DNA of 64,000 bases from Brevundimonas sp. (GTDB lineage Bacteria; Pseudomonadota; Alphaproteobacteria; Caulobacterales; Caulobacteraceae). The stretch's first letter is position 1. Each line of letters opens with the position of its first letter. Both the position numbers and the translations under genes were made by a program. The DNA lies in the NCBI RefSeq assembly GCF_016742135.1, contig NZ_JACVCG010000003.1, positions 62,001 to 126,000 of the forward strand, written 5' to 3'. This document shows, piece by piece, positions 27,856-38,379 of this stretch. Under the pieces are notes generated by a model. It was given only the letters and a program-made list of their open reading frames with translations, did not search any database and was not told the DNA's origin.

Positions 27856-30003
27856 ATGCTTCGTCGCACCCTGACTGCCATTGCCGCGGCCCTGCCGCTC
27901 ACGATGATGGCGGCTCCCGTTTTTGCCCAGAGCGCCCCCGCCCCCTCCATGACCCCAGCCGCCGACATCGAAGACCCCTATCTGTGGCTGGAAGAGGTCG
28001 AGGGCGAACGCGCCATGGCCTGGGTGGAGGACCAGAACACCCGCTCGCTCGGCGTGCTGACCGGTGACCCGCGCTATCAGAACCTGCATGATCAGGCCCT
28101 GGCCATTCTGGAGTCACGTGACCGCATTCCCTCGCCGGGCTTCCGCCGGCTGGGGGGCGTCGAGCAGATCGACAACTTCTGGCAGGACGCCACCCATGTG
28201 CGCGGCATCTGGCGCACCACCACGGTCGACAGCTATGCGACCGAGGCCCCGCAATGGGAAACCATCATCGACGTCGATGCCCTGGCTGCGGCCGAGGGTG
28301 CCAACTGGGTCTGGCGCGGCTCCAACTGCCTGCCGCCGGACGGGCGGATGTGCCTGATCAGCCTGTCGGACGGCGGGAAGGACGCCGTCACCGTGCGCGA
28401 GTTCGACCGCGAGACGCGCCGGTTCGTCGAGGGCGGTATCACCCTGCCGGAGTCCAAGGGCGGCGTGACCTGGATCGACGCCGACACCCTGCTGGTGTCG
28501 CGCGACTTCGGCGAAGGCACGCTGACGGATTCGGGTTATCCGCGCACCGTGCGCCTGCTGACGCGCGGCCAGGCGATCGCGGATGCGCCGGTGGTGTTCG
28601 AGGGCCAGCAGACCGACGTCTCGGTCAGCGGCTTTACCCTGCGCGATGCGGACGGCGCAGTTCAGGCCGTGCTGCTGAACCGCGGCATCAACTTCTATGA
28701 GAGCGAAACCTGGCAGCTGAACGCCGACGGCTCGACCCGCCAGCTGCCCCTGCCGCTCAAGGGCGGGATCACCGCCCTGGTCGACGGCAAGCTGATCGTC
28801 ACCACCGATCAGGACTGGACCGCCCCCTCGGGGCAGGTGTTCCAGACGGGCGACGTGCTGGCCTATGATCTGGCCGCCTGGCTGGCCGATCCGACGGTTC
28901 AGGCCCATCTGGTCATCCGCCCGGGCCCGCGTGAGTCAATCGAGGGGGTTTCGGCCACCCGCAACCGTCTGGTCGTCGCCCTGTTCGAGAATGTCCGGGG
29001 TGCCGTCTATGTCTATGACCCCTCGGACTGGAGCCGCACCCGGCTGGACCTGCCCGAGAACGTCACCGTGGGCGTCGGCTCGACCTCCAGCCTCAGCGAC
29101 CGGGTGTTCGTCAATGTGTCCGGCTATCTGAATCCGCAGGCGCTGTGGATGGTCGATGCCGCGACCGGCCAGGGCGGGGTGGTCAAATCCCTGCCCGCCA
29201 AGTTCGATGCGGAGGGCCTTGAGGTCCGCCAGTTCGAGGCCGTGTCCGCCGACGGCACCCGCATTCCCTATTTCGTCGTCGGTCGCTCGGACATGCCGGT
29301 GGACGGCTCCAACCCGACCCTGCTGTACGGCTACGGCGGCTTCCAGGTGTCGATGCTGCCTGGCTATTCAGCCACGGTCGGCAAGCTGTGGCTGGAGCGG
29401 GGCGGCGTCTATGTCGTCGCCAACACCCGCGGCGGGGGCGAGTTCGGCCCCAACTGGCACCAGTCGGCCCAAGGCGTGAACCGCCAGCGCGCGCATGAGG
29501 ACTTCCAGGCCGTGGCGCTTGACCTGATCGAGCGCGGCATCACCAGCCAGCCGCACCTCGGCATCATGGGCGGCTCGCAGGGCGGCCTGTTCATGGGGGC
29601 GATGCTGACCCAGCGCCCCGACCTGATCAATGCGGCGGTCATCCAGGTGCCCCTGTTCGACATGCTGCGCTTCCACACCCTGCTGGCCGGGGCCTCGTGG
29701 ATCGCCGAATACGGCAACCCCGACATTCCGGAAGAGCGCGCCTGGATCGCCGCCTATTCCCCCTATCAGAATCTGCGCGCGGGCCAGCCCTATCCCGAGG
29801 TCTTCATCCACACCTCGACCAAGGATGACCGGGTCCACCCCGGCCATGCGCGGAAGGCCGCCGCCCGTCTGGCAGAGCTGGGCTATCCGGTGCTGTTCTA
29901 CGAGAACACCGACGGGGGCCACGCCGCCGGGGCCAATCTGCGCGAAACCGCCCGGCGTCTGGCGCTGGAATATACCTATCTGACCCGCCGCCTGATGGAC
30001 TGA
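27856..30003 (+). CDS. Exported prolyl-oligopeptidase family peptidase (S9A), first of a tandem pair
   Basis: 715 residues from ATG 27856, which starts a Sec signal peptide (MLRRTLTAIAAALPLTMMAA, cleaved after VFAQ). A beta-propeller domain (about 60-400) precedes an alpha/beta hydrolase domain. The nucleophile is Ser574 in MGGSQGG. The acid lies in STKDDRVHPGHA and the His in DGGHAAG. It cleaves short proline-containing or related peptides in the periplasm; specificity is unknown. The next gene is a paralogue 65 bases downstream, with a long hairpin between them. Confidence 0.93.
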   Translation: MLRRTLTAIAAALPLTMMAAPVFAQSAPAPSMTPAADIEDPYLWLEEVEGERAMAWVEDQNTRSLGVLTGDPRYQNLHDQALAILESRDRIPSPGFRRLGGVEQIDNFWQDATHVRGIWRTTTVDSYATEAPQWETIIDVDALAAAEGANWVWRGSNCLPPDGRMCLISLSDGGKDAVTVREFDRETRRFVEGGITLPESKGGVTWIDADTLLVSRDFGEGTLTDSGYPRTVRLLTRGQAIADAPVVFEGQQTDVSVSGFTLRDADGAVQAVLLNRGINFYESETWQLNADGSTRQLPLPLKGGITALVDGKLIVTTDQDWTAPSGQVFQTGDVLAYDLAAWLADPTVQAHLVIRPGPRESIEGVSATRNRLVVALFENVRGAVYVYDPSDWSRTRLDLPENVTVGVGSTSSLSDRVFVNVSGYLNPQALWMVDAATGQGGVVKSLPAKFDAEGLEVRQFEAVSADGTRIPYFVVGRSDMPVDGSNPTLLYGYGGFQVSMLPGYSATVGKLWLERGGVYVVANTRGGGEFGPNWHQSAQGVNRQRAHEDFQAVALDLIERGITSQPHLGIMGGSQGGLFMGAMLTQRPDLINAAVIQVPLFDMLRFHTLLAGASWIAEYGNPDIPEERAWIAAYSPYQNLRAGQPYPEVFIHTSTKDDRVHPGHARKAAARLAELGYPVLFYENTDGGHAAGANLRETARRLALEYTYLTRRLMD

Positions 30004-30011
30004 GAAACCCT

Positions 30012-30047
30012 ATCCTCCCCCGTGGAGCTTGCGAAACGGGGGAGGAT
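30012..30047. other. Perfect 12-bp hairpin between the two S9 peptidase genes
   Basis: ATCCTCCCCCGT (30012-30023) pairs perfectly with ACGGGGGAGGAT (30036-30047) around a 12-base loop. It starts nine bases after the first S9 stop and ends 22 bases before the second start. There is no T run after it, so it may attenuate or stabilise mRNA rather than terminate transcription. It could also be a copy of a dispersed palindromic element. Confidence 0.7.
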
Positions 30048-30068
30048 CAAGAAGCCGGAGTTTGCATA

Positions 30069-32306
30069 ATGCGTCGCCTGATCCTGTCCGCCGCCATTCC
30101 TGCCCTGATGCTGGGTGCCTGCAGCACCATGCCGGGGGCGCAGGACCCGGCCGAGGTCTCGGTGCCGGTGGCGCAGGCCTCCATGCCGAACTTTCCGGCA
30201 GACCTGACGCCGGCGGGCGTGGCGGCGGCAGACGATCATCTGGCGCTGGAGGTGGTCGAGGGGGCCGAGGCCATGGCCTTTGTCGCCCGGTCAAACGAAC
30301 GCGCCCTGGCCACGCTGGAGGGCGACCCGCGCTATGAGCCCTTCCGCCAGCAGGCCGAGGCGATTCTGACGGCCACCGACCGGATCCCCGCCCCGTCCTT
30401 CCTCGGCGACGGCATCGGCAATTTCTGGCAGGACGCCACCAATCCCAAGGGCCTCTGGCGCCGCACGACGCTGGAGTCCTATGCTTCGGGCAATACCGAG
30501 TGGGAGACCCTGCTGGACATCGACGCCCTCGCCCGCGCCGAGGGTCGCGACTGGGTGTTCAAAGGCGCCAGCTGCCTGCCGCCTGCCGAGACCCGCTGCC
30601 TGATCAACCTGTCGGACGGCGGCAAGGATGCCGTGGTGGTCCGCGAATTCGACCTGACCACAAAGACTTTCGTCGAGGGTGGGTTCGTACTGCCCGAGGG
30701 CAAGCACCGCATCAGCTGGCTGGACGCCGACACCCTGCTGGTGGCCACCGACTTCGGCCCCGGCACCCTGACCGAGTCCGGCTATCCCTACATCGTCAAG
30801 ACGCTCAAGCGCGGCCAGACCCTGGCCCAGGCCACCGAGGTCTATCGCGGCGAGGCGGGCGACGGCGGCTATGGGGTCAGCGCCTCGGTCTTCCGCGATG
30901 GCGATGGCGCGGTGCAGGCGGTGATCTTCAACCGTCCGCTGGATACGTTCCGCAGTGAGCGGTGGGAATGGGTCGACGGTCGCCCTGTTCGTCTAAAGCT
31001 CCCCGAACGGGTCAGTCTCTACGGGACCATGGGAAGTCTGCTGATCTTTTCCCCTGAGCAGACGTGGTCAATGGGCACGGACTACGCGGCGGGCTCACTG
31101 TTGTCTTTCCCGCTCGTCGAGTTGCGCGAGGGCGGCGCGGTGACACTCAGCAACCAGGCGCGGCAGATTTTCGAGCCCGGTCCGCGTCAGTCGATCAGCC
31201 AGGTCGCCGTTTTCGGAGACCGTGTCGCCGTCGCTACCAACGACAACGTCAACGGCCAGCTTTCGATTTTCAAGAATACGGGCGAGTGGGGTTGGGCACA
31301 GCGTCAGGTCGCGGTTTCGCCGAACAGTGCGGTGGGGCTCGGAGACTCTTCAAAGGCGCGCAATGAACTGTTCGTTTCTTCCCAAGGTTTCTTGACACCC
31401 CCGACCATCGGTCTGCTGAACGTCGACTTCCTCGTGGAGCGACATCAGACGGAGACTGCGGCTTCACCGAACTCGATCATTGAGCTCCGTTCCGCCCCGC
31501 CCAAGTTCGACGCTTCAACCCACCGGGTGGAGCAGTATGAGGCCACCTCCACCGACGGCACCAAAATCCCCTATTTCGTCGTCATGCCGCGCGATCTCGC
31601 CCTGGATGGCACGGCACCCACCATCCTGTTCGGCTATGGCGGCTTCCAGATCAGCTTCCCGCCCGCCTACAAGCCCGAAATGGGCAAGCTGTGGCTGGAG
31701 AACGGCGGAGTCTTCGTCCAGGCCAATATCCGGGGCGGCGGCGAGTTCGGTCCGGGCTGGCACCAGGCGGCCCTCAATGAAAACCGCCAACGCGCCTTTG
31801 ACGACTTCGCCGCCGTGGCCGAGGACCTGATCGCGCGCGGCATCACCTCGCCCCGGCATCTGGGCATCTATGGCCGGTCGAACGGCGGGGTCCTGACCAG
31901 TGTATCGATCACCCAGCGGCCCGAGCTGTTCAATGCGGCGGTCATCGAAAGCCCGCTGATCGACATGCTGCGCTATCACGAAATGCCCGCCGGGGCCTCG
32001 TGGATCGGGGAATACGGCGATCCGCGCATTCCCGAAGAGGCCGCCTGGATCGCCGAATACTCGGCCTATCAGCGCCTCAGCCCCGAGGTCGCCTATCCGC
32101 GCGTCTACATCACCACCAACACCCGCGACGACCGCGTCCACCCCGGCCATTCCCGCAAGTTTGCGGCGCGGCTGGAGGCCCAGGGCCACGACCACCTCTA
32201 TTTCGAGGACACGGCGGGGGGGCACTCCAACGATGCCGATCCGGTGGCCAATGCCCGCCGCTGGGCCCGCCACTATGTCTATCTGGCCCAGCAACTGATG
32301 GACTGA
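30069..32306 (+). CDS. Lipoprotein S9A prolyl-oligopeptidase, second of a tandem pair
   Basis: 745 residues. It begins MRRLILSAAIPALMLGAC, a lipoprotein signal with LGAC lipobox, so it is probably membrane-anchored while its paralogue is soluble. The propeller is followed by a hydrolase domain with Ser604 in GRSNGG, an acid in NTRDDRVHPGHS and His in AGGHSND. The two proteins match along most of their length (for example NFWQDATNPKG and GNFWQDATHVRG-like blocks, VLFGYGGFQ-like blocks). A section of the propeller (about 30.95-31.50 kb) uses noticeably different codons and diverges more. Substrates unknown. Confidence 0.92.
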   Translation: MRRLILSAAIPALMLGACSTMPGAQDPAEVSVPVAQASMPNFPADLTPAGVAAADDHLALEVVEGAEAMAFVARSNERALATLEGDPRYEPFRQQAEAILTATDRIPAPSFLGDGIGNFWQDATNPKGLWRRTTLESYASGNTEWETLLDIDALARAEGRDWVFKGASCLPPAETRCLINLSDGGKDAVVVREFDLTTKTFVEGGFVLPEGKHRISWLDADTLLVATDFGPGTLTESGYPYIVKTLKRGQTLAQATEVYRGEAGDGGYGVSASVFRDGDGAVQAVIFNRPLDTFRSERWEWVDGRPVRLKLPERVSLYGTMGSLLIFSPEQTWSMGTDYAAGSLLSFPLVELREGGAVTLSNQARQIFEPGPRQSISQVAVFGDRVAVATNDNVNGQLSIFKNTGEWGWAQRQVAVSPNSAVGLGDSSKARNELFVSSQGFLTPPTIGLLNVDFLVERHQTETAASPNSIIELRSAPPKFDASTHRVEQYEATSTDGTKIPYFVVMPRDLALDGTAPTILFGYGGFQISFPPAYKPEMGKLWLENGGVFVQANIRGGGEFGPGWHQAALNENRQRAFDDFAAVAEDLIARGITSPRHLGIYGRSNGGVLTSVSITQRPELFNAAVIESPLIDMLRYHEMPAGASWIGEYGDPRIPEEAAWIAEYSAYQRLSPEVAYPRVYITTNTRDDRVHPGHSRKFAARLEAQGHDHLYFEDTAGGHSNDADPVANARRWARHYVYLAQQLMD

Positions 32307-32316
32307 GGCGGCTTCA

Positions 32317-32346
32317 CGCGCCCCTCACGCGAAAATGAGGGGCGCG
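32317..32346 (+). terminator. Hairpin terminator-like structure after the S9 pair
   Basis: CGCGCCCCTCA (32317-32327) and TGAGGGGCGCG (32336-32346) form a perfect 11-bp stem with an eight-base loop, 11 bases after the stop codon. The stem is strong, but the T run of a classical terminator is missing, so termination is likely but not certain. Confidence 0.55.
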
Positions 32347-32376
32347 GATACGCCGGACCGGCTAGGAGTCTGACCC

Positions 32377-33129
32377 ATGATATTTCGGGGCTGGTCACGT
32401 TTGGCGATCGCAGGGGCTGTGGGCGCCTGCCTGTTCGGGGCCGTGGGCACTTCGGCCCAGTCGGTACGGCGTGTGGACCGGCCGGTGGCCATGCGCAGCG
32501 ACCCCGTCGTCGTCGAGCTGTTCACCGCACAGGGCTGCGGCGGCTGTCCCGAGGCCAATCAGCGGGTCGAGACCCTGGTCGGCCGACCGGGCGTGATCGT
32601 GCTGACCTATCCCGTCGATTACTGGGACTATACCGGCTGGGCGGACACGCTCGCCCGGCCCGAGTTCTCCGCCCGGCAGCAGGAATACCGGCAGGCCCTG
32701 CGCCTGCGGGCCGTGGCGACCCCCCAGGTCATTCTGGACGGCCATCGGACGGTGGCCCCGCCGGACGAAGACACCCTCGGGCTCGCCGTCAATGAGGAGG
32801 CCGCCCGTAGCCGGTCGGCGCCGGATATCGAGTTTCGCGAGACTGGCGATCGGGTCGGCATCGGCTCGGGCCGCGTCGCCGCAGACGGTGCCGAGGTGCT
32901 GGCCGTCGTGTTCCGCCCCGGCCCGGTGCTGGTGCGGGTCGAAAGCGGCGACAACCGGGGCCGGGTGGTCCGCCACACCAATGTGGTGCAGTCCATCCAG
33001 CCGATCGGCGAATGGACGGGGCGCCCCATCCTGCTGTCCCTGCCGACCGATATCGAGGCGGGCGACCGGGTGGCCGTGCTGGTCCAGTCCCGCGATGATC
33101 GGCAGATCCTGGGCGCCGCCGTTCGCTGA
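32377..33129 (+). CDS. DUF1223 family exported thioredoxin-like protein
   Basis: 250 residues starting with a signal peptide (about residues 1-28, ending TSAQ). The core VVVELFTAQGCGGCPEANQRVE holds a CGGC pair reminiscent of a thioredoxin active site. PVDYWDYTGWADTLARPEFSARQQEY and ATPQVILDGH are the standard DUF1223 blocks. The family is periplasmic and may have a redox role, but no activity is established. A C-terminal beta-rich half follows. It is probably monocistronic. Confidence 0.9.
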   Translation: MIFRGWSRLAIAGAVGACLFGAVGTSAQSVRRVDRPVAMRSDPVVVELFTAQGCGGCPEANQRVETLVGRPGVIVLTYPVDYWDYTGWADTLARPEFSARQQEYRQALRLRAVATPQVILDGHRTVAPPDEDTLGLAVNEEAARSRSAPDIEFRETGDRVGIGSGRVAADGAEVLAVVFRPGPVLVRVESGDNRGRVVRHTNVVQSIQPIGEWTGRPILLSLPTDIEAGDRVAVLVQSRDDRQILGAAVR

Positions 33130-33239
33130 ACGGTGACTGACCCTTTGCGGTCACCATCACATTCAGTCAGTATTCTCCGGGCTTGAGGGCAGGCAGGCTG
33201 TCGCGACGCGCAGTCCCGCGCGGGGTGTGGGGAAGATTG

Positions 33240-33926
33240 ATGGGGCGATTTGGACAGGCGATTGTGTCAAGGCCGGTGCGCGGGGGTCTGCTGGGCCTGA
33301 TGGCCATGCTGACGGTGGTCGCCTGCGCCGCCGGTCCGGGACGCGCGTCGGACCCGCATGCCCCCGCGCTTTCGCCCGAGGCGGCGGGCGTATCCCAGCT
33401 GGTGACGGCGGCGGGGCTGGCCGACTGGGGTCGGGCCCATGACGATCCCGGCGCCCTGATCATGGCGGCGCGCATCGTCGCCGAAGTTCCGCTACGCAAT
33501 CAGGGGAACCAACCCCCCCTGCTGACTTTCGAAGGTCTGCTGAACGAGGCCGAGGCGATGGCGGCCGGTCAGCCCGCCTATCTGGCGGCGATCGAACAGG
33601 TCCGGGGCCAGACCGTTCGCGGCGTGGTCTCGTCTCCCTTCGGGCGGGGTCCGATCGCGACGGTCAAGGATGTCAGGGCGCGAGAGACCTTCGGGTTCGA
33701 GGTGGACGCGCGCGGCGGTGAGATTCTGCGGATCGCGGCCATCGGCGACGGCGACACCAATATCGATCTGATCATCCGGGACGCGGACGGGCGCCTGCTG
33801 TGTCAGGACGGGTTCGGCGACCACTATCCGGTCTGCACCCTGATGCCCCGCGTGGCAGGCAAGGTGCGTGTAAGCGTGGTCAACCGCGGCGAGATCTGGA
33901 CCAAGGTCCAGATCCTCAGCAACTGA
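33240..33926 (+). CDS. Putative lipoprotein with PPC-like beta-sandwich domain
   Basis: 228 residues from ATG 33240, preceded by GGAAG; a TTG at 33183 would add 19. The N-terminus is hydrophobic and ends LTVVAC (Cys29), a plausible lipobox. The C-terminal half (about 145-225) resembles pre-peptidase C-terminal (PPC) domains: TFGFEVDARGGEILRIAAIG, DTNIDLIIRDADGRLL and VRVSVVNRG. It ends seven bases before the CHAT protease gene, so the two are an operon. It may be a partner or substrate of that protease; this is inference. The middle region is unrecognised. Confidence 0.72.
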   Translation: MGRFGQAIVSRPVRGGLLGLMAMLTVVACAAGPGRASDPHAPALSPEAAGVSQLVTAAGLADWGRAHDDPGALIMAARIVAEVPLRNQGNQPPLLTFEGLLNEAEAMAAGQPAYLAAIEQVRGQTVRGVVSSPFGRGPIATVKDVRARETFGFEVDARGGEILRIAAIGDGDTNIDLIIRDADGRLLCQDGFGDHYPVCTLMPRVAGKVRVSVVNRGEIWTKVQILSN

Positions 33927-33933
33927 GGACGGA

Positions 33934-35700
33934 ATGAGGGCTGGGGCGCAACACGGACTTCCGGGCTGGACCCTTGCCGGGCTCATGATCGCCCTGTTGC
34001 TGGCCGTGGCCATCGTCGGCCACGGGGACGCCCGATCGGGCGCATCCTCCCCGCAGGACCCGGATACGCCCGAATCCCTGCGCGCGGAGGCCTTCGAGGC
34101 CGCCCAGTGGGCGATCGTGTCCGACGCCGCCGATGCCCTCGCCAAGGTCTCTGCCCGCTTCGCGGAGGGCGACGACGCGCTCGGCCAGCTGGCCGAACAA
34201 CGCGAACGGCTGATCCAGCGCCGCGATACGCTGGAGCGCGAGGTCGAGAGCCTCTATGCCCAGAACTCAGACGCGGCCCGCGAGCGCCGCCGCATCATGG
34301 GCCGCACCTATGAGCAGACCCTGGCCGAACTGGCGGAGGTAGACGCCCGCATCGAGGCCGAGTTTCCGGCCTTTGCCGAACTGACCCGTCCCCGCGCCCT
34401 GACCGTGGCCGAAACGCAAGGGTTGCTGAACCCGGACGAAGCCCTGCTGCTGGTCTTCGTCAATCCCGAGGCGACCTACGTGTGGGGCGTGACCTCGGAT
34501 CGGGTCGAATGGGCACGGGCCGGGGATCTGGGCGAGGAGGCCCTGACCCTGTCGGTGGCGAAGCTGAGAGAATCCCTGACCACGGCCGGCACACGGGCCG
34601 ATCCGACGCTGGATCCGGCCCTGTTCGCTGGCCGCCCGGTCCGGGCCTATGACCGGCGCGAGGCCCATCGCCTTTATCGGGCTCTGATCCAGCCGGTGGA
34701 ATCCGTGTTCGAGGGCCGCACCACCCTGATCACCGTGGTGAGCGGGCCCCTGACCACCCTGCCCCTGGCCGCCCTGGTCACCGCTCCTCCGGAGGGAGAG
34801 GATACGGGTCCCGAGGCCCTGATCACCACCGAATGGCTGATCGACCGCTACGCACTCGCGACCCTGCCATCAGTGTCCAGTCTCAAGGCCCTGCGCTGTC
34901 ATCTGGCGACCGGGGGCGGGCGGCACCCGGGATGCCCGCCGCGCCTGACACCGGAGCGGGTTGAGCGGGCAGCGGTCACGCCGGACCGCCTGCCTCTTAT
35001 CGCCTTTGGGGCCCCGGTGCTGACTGGCTCGCCCGTGCCCGCCGCGCGGGGTGCCCCGGACGCGGACGGCATTCTGGGCCCGGGCAAGCTGGCCGATGTC
35101 GAAAAGCTGCGCGCCCTGCCCGACCTGCCGGGGGCCCGGGCCGAACTGACCGCGCTGGGCCAGATCTATCCGAAGGGCGTGGTCCGCATCGGCGCGGCCG
35201 CCACCGAAACGGCCGTGCGTCAGACCGATACCGACCTTCTGGCCGAGGCGCGCTTCGTCGTCTTTTCGACCCACGGCCTGATGGGCGGCGCCAGCTTCGC
35301 CGAGCCGGGACTGGTCCTGACCCCGCCGACTGAAGCCACGCCCGACGACGACGGCTATCTGACGGCGTCCGAGGCGGCGCAGCTGCGGTTGAATGCCGAC
35401 TTCGTCGTGCTGTCGGCCTGCAATACGGCCGCGTCGGACGGCCGCCCCGGCGGACAGGGCCTGTCGGGACTGGCGCGCGCCTTTTTCCATGCGGGGGCCC
35501 GGTCCCTGCTGGTGTCTCACTGGGAGGTCTCGGATCAGGCGACCACGGCCCTGATCACCGGCACCTTCGCCGGACTGGACCGGACGCCCGGCAACCGCGC
35601 CGTCGCCCTGCAGGGCGCCATGCTGGAGGTGCGCGCCGACCGTCGCTGGCAGCACCCGGCCTATTGGGCGGCCTTCACCCTGGTCGGCACCCCCGGCTAG
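33934..35700 (+). CDS. Membrane-anchored or exported CHAT-domain (caspase-like) protease
   Basis: 588 residues. A hydrophobic N-terminal segment (about 12-32, WTLAGLMIALLLAVAIVG) would anchor or export it. A charged, coiled-coil-rich stretch follows (about 60-150). The CHAT domain occupies roughly 380-588 with the caspase-clan dyad His447 (FSTHGLMGG) and Cys496 (LSACNTAAS). The typical terminal blocks GARSLLVSHWEVSD and WAAFTLVGTPG are also present. CHAT proteases act in bacterial signalling and defence, usually in the cytoplasm beside TPR domains. Here no TPR is evident, and the partner is a predicted lipoprotein. Confidence 0.92.
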   Translation: MRAGAQHGLPGWTLAGLMIALLLAVAIVGHGDARSGASSPQDPDTPESLRAEAFEAAQWAIVSDAADALAKVSARFAEGDDALGQLAEQRERLIQRRDTLEREVESLYAQNSDAARERRRIMGRTYEQTLAELAEVDARIEAEFPAFAELTRPRALTVAETQGLLNPDEALLLVFVNPEATYVWGVTSDRVEWARAGDLGEEALTLSVAKLRESLTTAGTRADPTLDPALFAGRPVRAYDRREAHRLYRALIQPVESVFEGRTTLITVVSGPLTTLPLAALVTAPPEGEDTGPEALITTEWLIDRYALATLPSVSSLKALRCHLATGGGRHPGCPPRLTPERVERAAVTPDRLPLIAFGAPVLTGSPVPAARGAPDADGILGPGKLADVEKLRALPDLPGARAELTALGQIYPKGVVRIGAAATETAVRQTDTDLLAEARFVVFSTHGLMGGASFAEPGLVLTPPTEATPDDDGYLTASEAAQLRLNADFVVLSACNTAASDGRPGGQGLSGLARAFFHAGARSLLVSHWEVSDQATTALITGTFAGLDRTPGNRAVALQGAMLEVRADRRWQHPAYWAAFTLVGTPG

Positions 35701-35703
35701 GCG

Positions 35704-36776
35704 TCAGGCGCCGGCCTTTTTTGCGAAGCTCCAGGCCGCCTCCGACAGCGGACCGACCTGGGCGGCCATGGTGCGGGCGTGGCTGCTGGCGGCGGTGCCG
35801 TCGCGCACCCGCCCGGCAATGCCCTGACAGATGGCGGCCAGCCGGAACAGATTATAGGCGAACAGCCAGTCGAGGTTGGCCGGGCCCGCCGTTCCCGTCT
35901 TCTCGGCATAGCGCGCAACTGTGTCCTCGACCGACGGAATGCCCAGCGCCTCCAGATCCGCCCCGGCCAGACCGTTTCTGAGCGTCGCCGGAATCACCCA
36001 GGCGATCAGCAGATAGGAAAAGTCCGCCATCGGGTCGCCCAGCGTCGACAGCTCCCAGTCCAGAACCGCACGGACCTCCGCCCGGTCGGGGGCCAGGATC
36101 ATATTGTCGAGCCGGAAGTCCCCATGCACGATCCGCGTCGGCCCATCCGCCGGCAGGCTCTGGGGCAAAAAGGCGATCAGCCGGTCCATGGCCTCGATCG
36201 TGTCGATTTCGGACGCCTGATACTGTTTGGTCCAGCGACCGACCTGACGGGCGAAATAGTTACCGGGCTTGCCATAGTCCGACAGGCCGATGGCACCCGG
36301 ATCGAACCGGTGCAGGGCGGCCAGGGTATCAGTCTGGGCCTGATAGATGGCGCGGCGTTCGGCGGGGGCGAGGCCCGGCAGTTTCAGGTCCCAGAATACG
36401 CGGCCCTCGACCTTGTCCATCACGTAAAACATGGAGCCGATCACGGCATCTTCCGTACAAAGAGCATAGGGTCTTGCGACCGGGAACCCTTCGGCGTGCA
36501 GGGCGGAAATCACCCGGAACTCCCGATCCACTGCATGGGCACTGGGCAGCAGGGTGCCGGGCGGCTTGCGGCGCAGGACATAGGTCCGGCCGGGCGTGGT
36601 CAGCTCATAGGTGGGATTCGACTGCCCCCCCTTGAACTGACGCAGCGTCAGCGGCCCCTCATAGCCCTCGATGTTCCCGGCCAGCCAGGCCTCCAGCCTC
36701 GCCACGTCCAGCGTATGCCGCGGGTCGACTTCGCGCGTGCCGGAAAAGGCGGACTGGGGATCGAGGGCGACATCGG

Positions 36777-36780
<4 letters not shown>
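35704..36780 (-). CDS. Aminoglycoside-phosphotransferase-fold kinase-like protein (ACAD10-like)
   Basis: 358 residues from ATG 36780, which overlaps the glpK stop by four bases. The protein-kinase-like fold shows a nucleotide-binding start (LRQFKGGQSNPTYELT), catalytic IVHGDFRLDNMIL and metal-binding VLDWELSTLGDP. This subgroup resembles the phosphotransferase domain of ACAD10/11 and is often near fatty-acid genes, rather than antibiotic-resistance enzymes. Here it is coupled to glycerol kinase. Substrate unknown. Confidence 0.88.
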
Positions 36781-38297
<1,517 letters not shown>

Positions 38298-38379
38298 GGG
38301 GGATTAGTGACGACGGACGCCGGGCGAGGCAAGCGCATTGCCCCTCGCCACACGCCCGCCAGCCGCGCTAGATGCGGTC

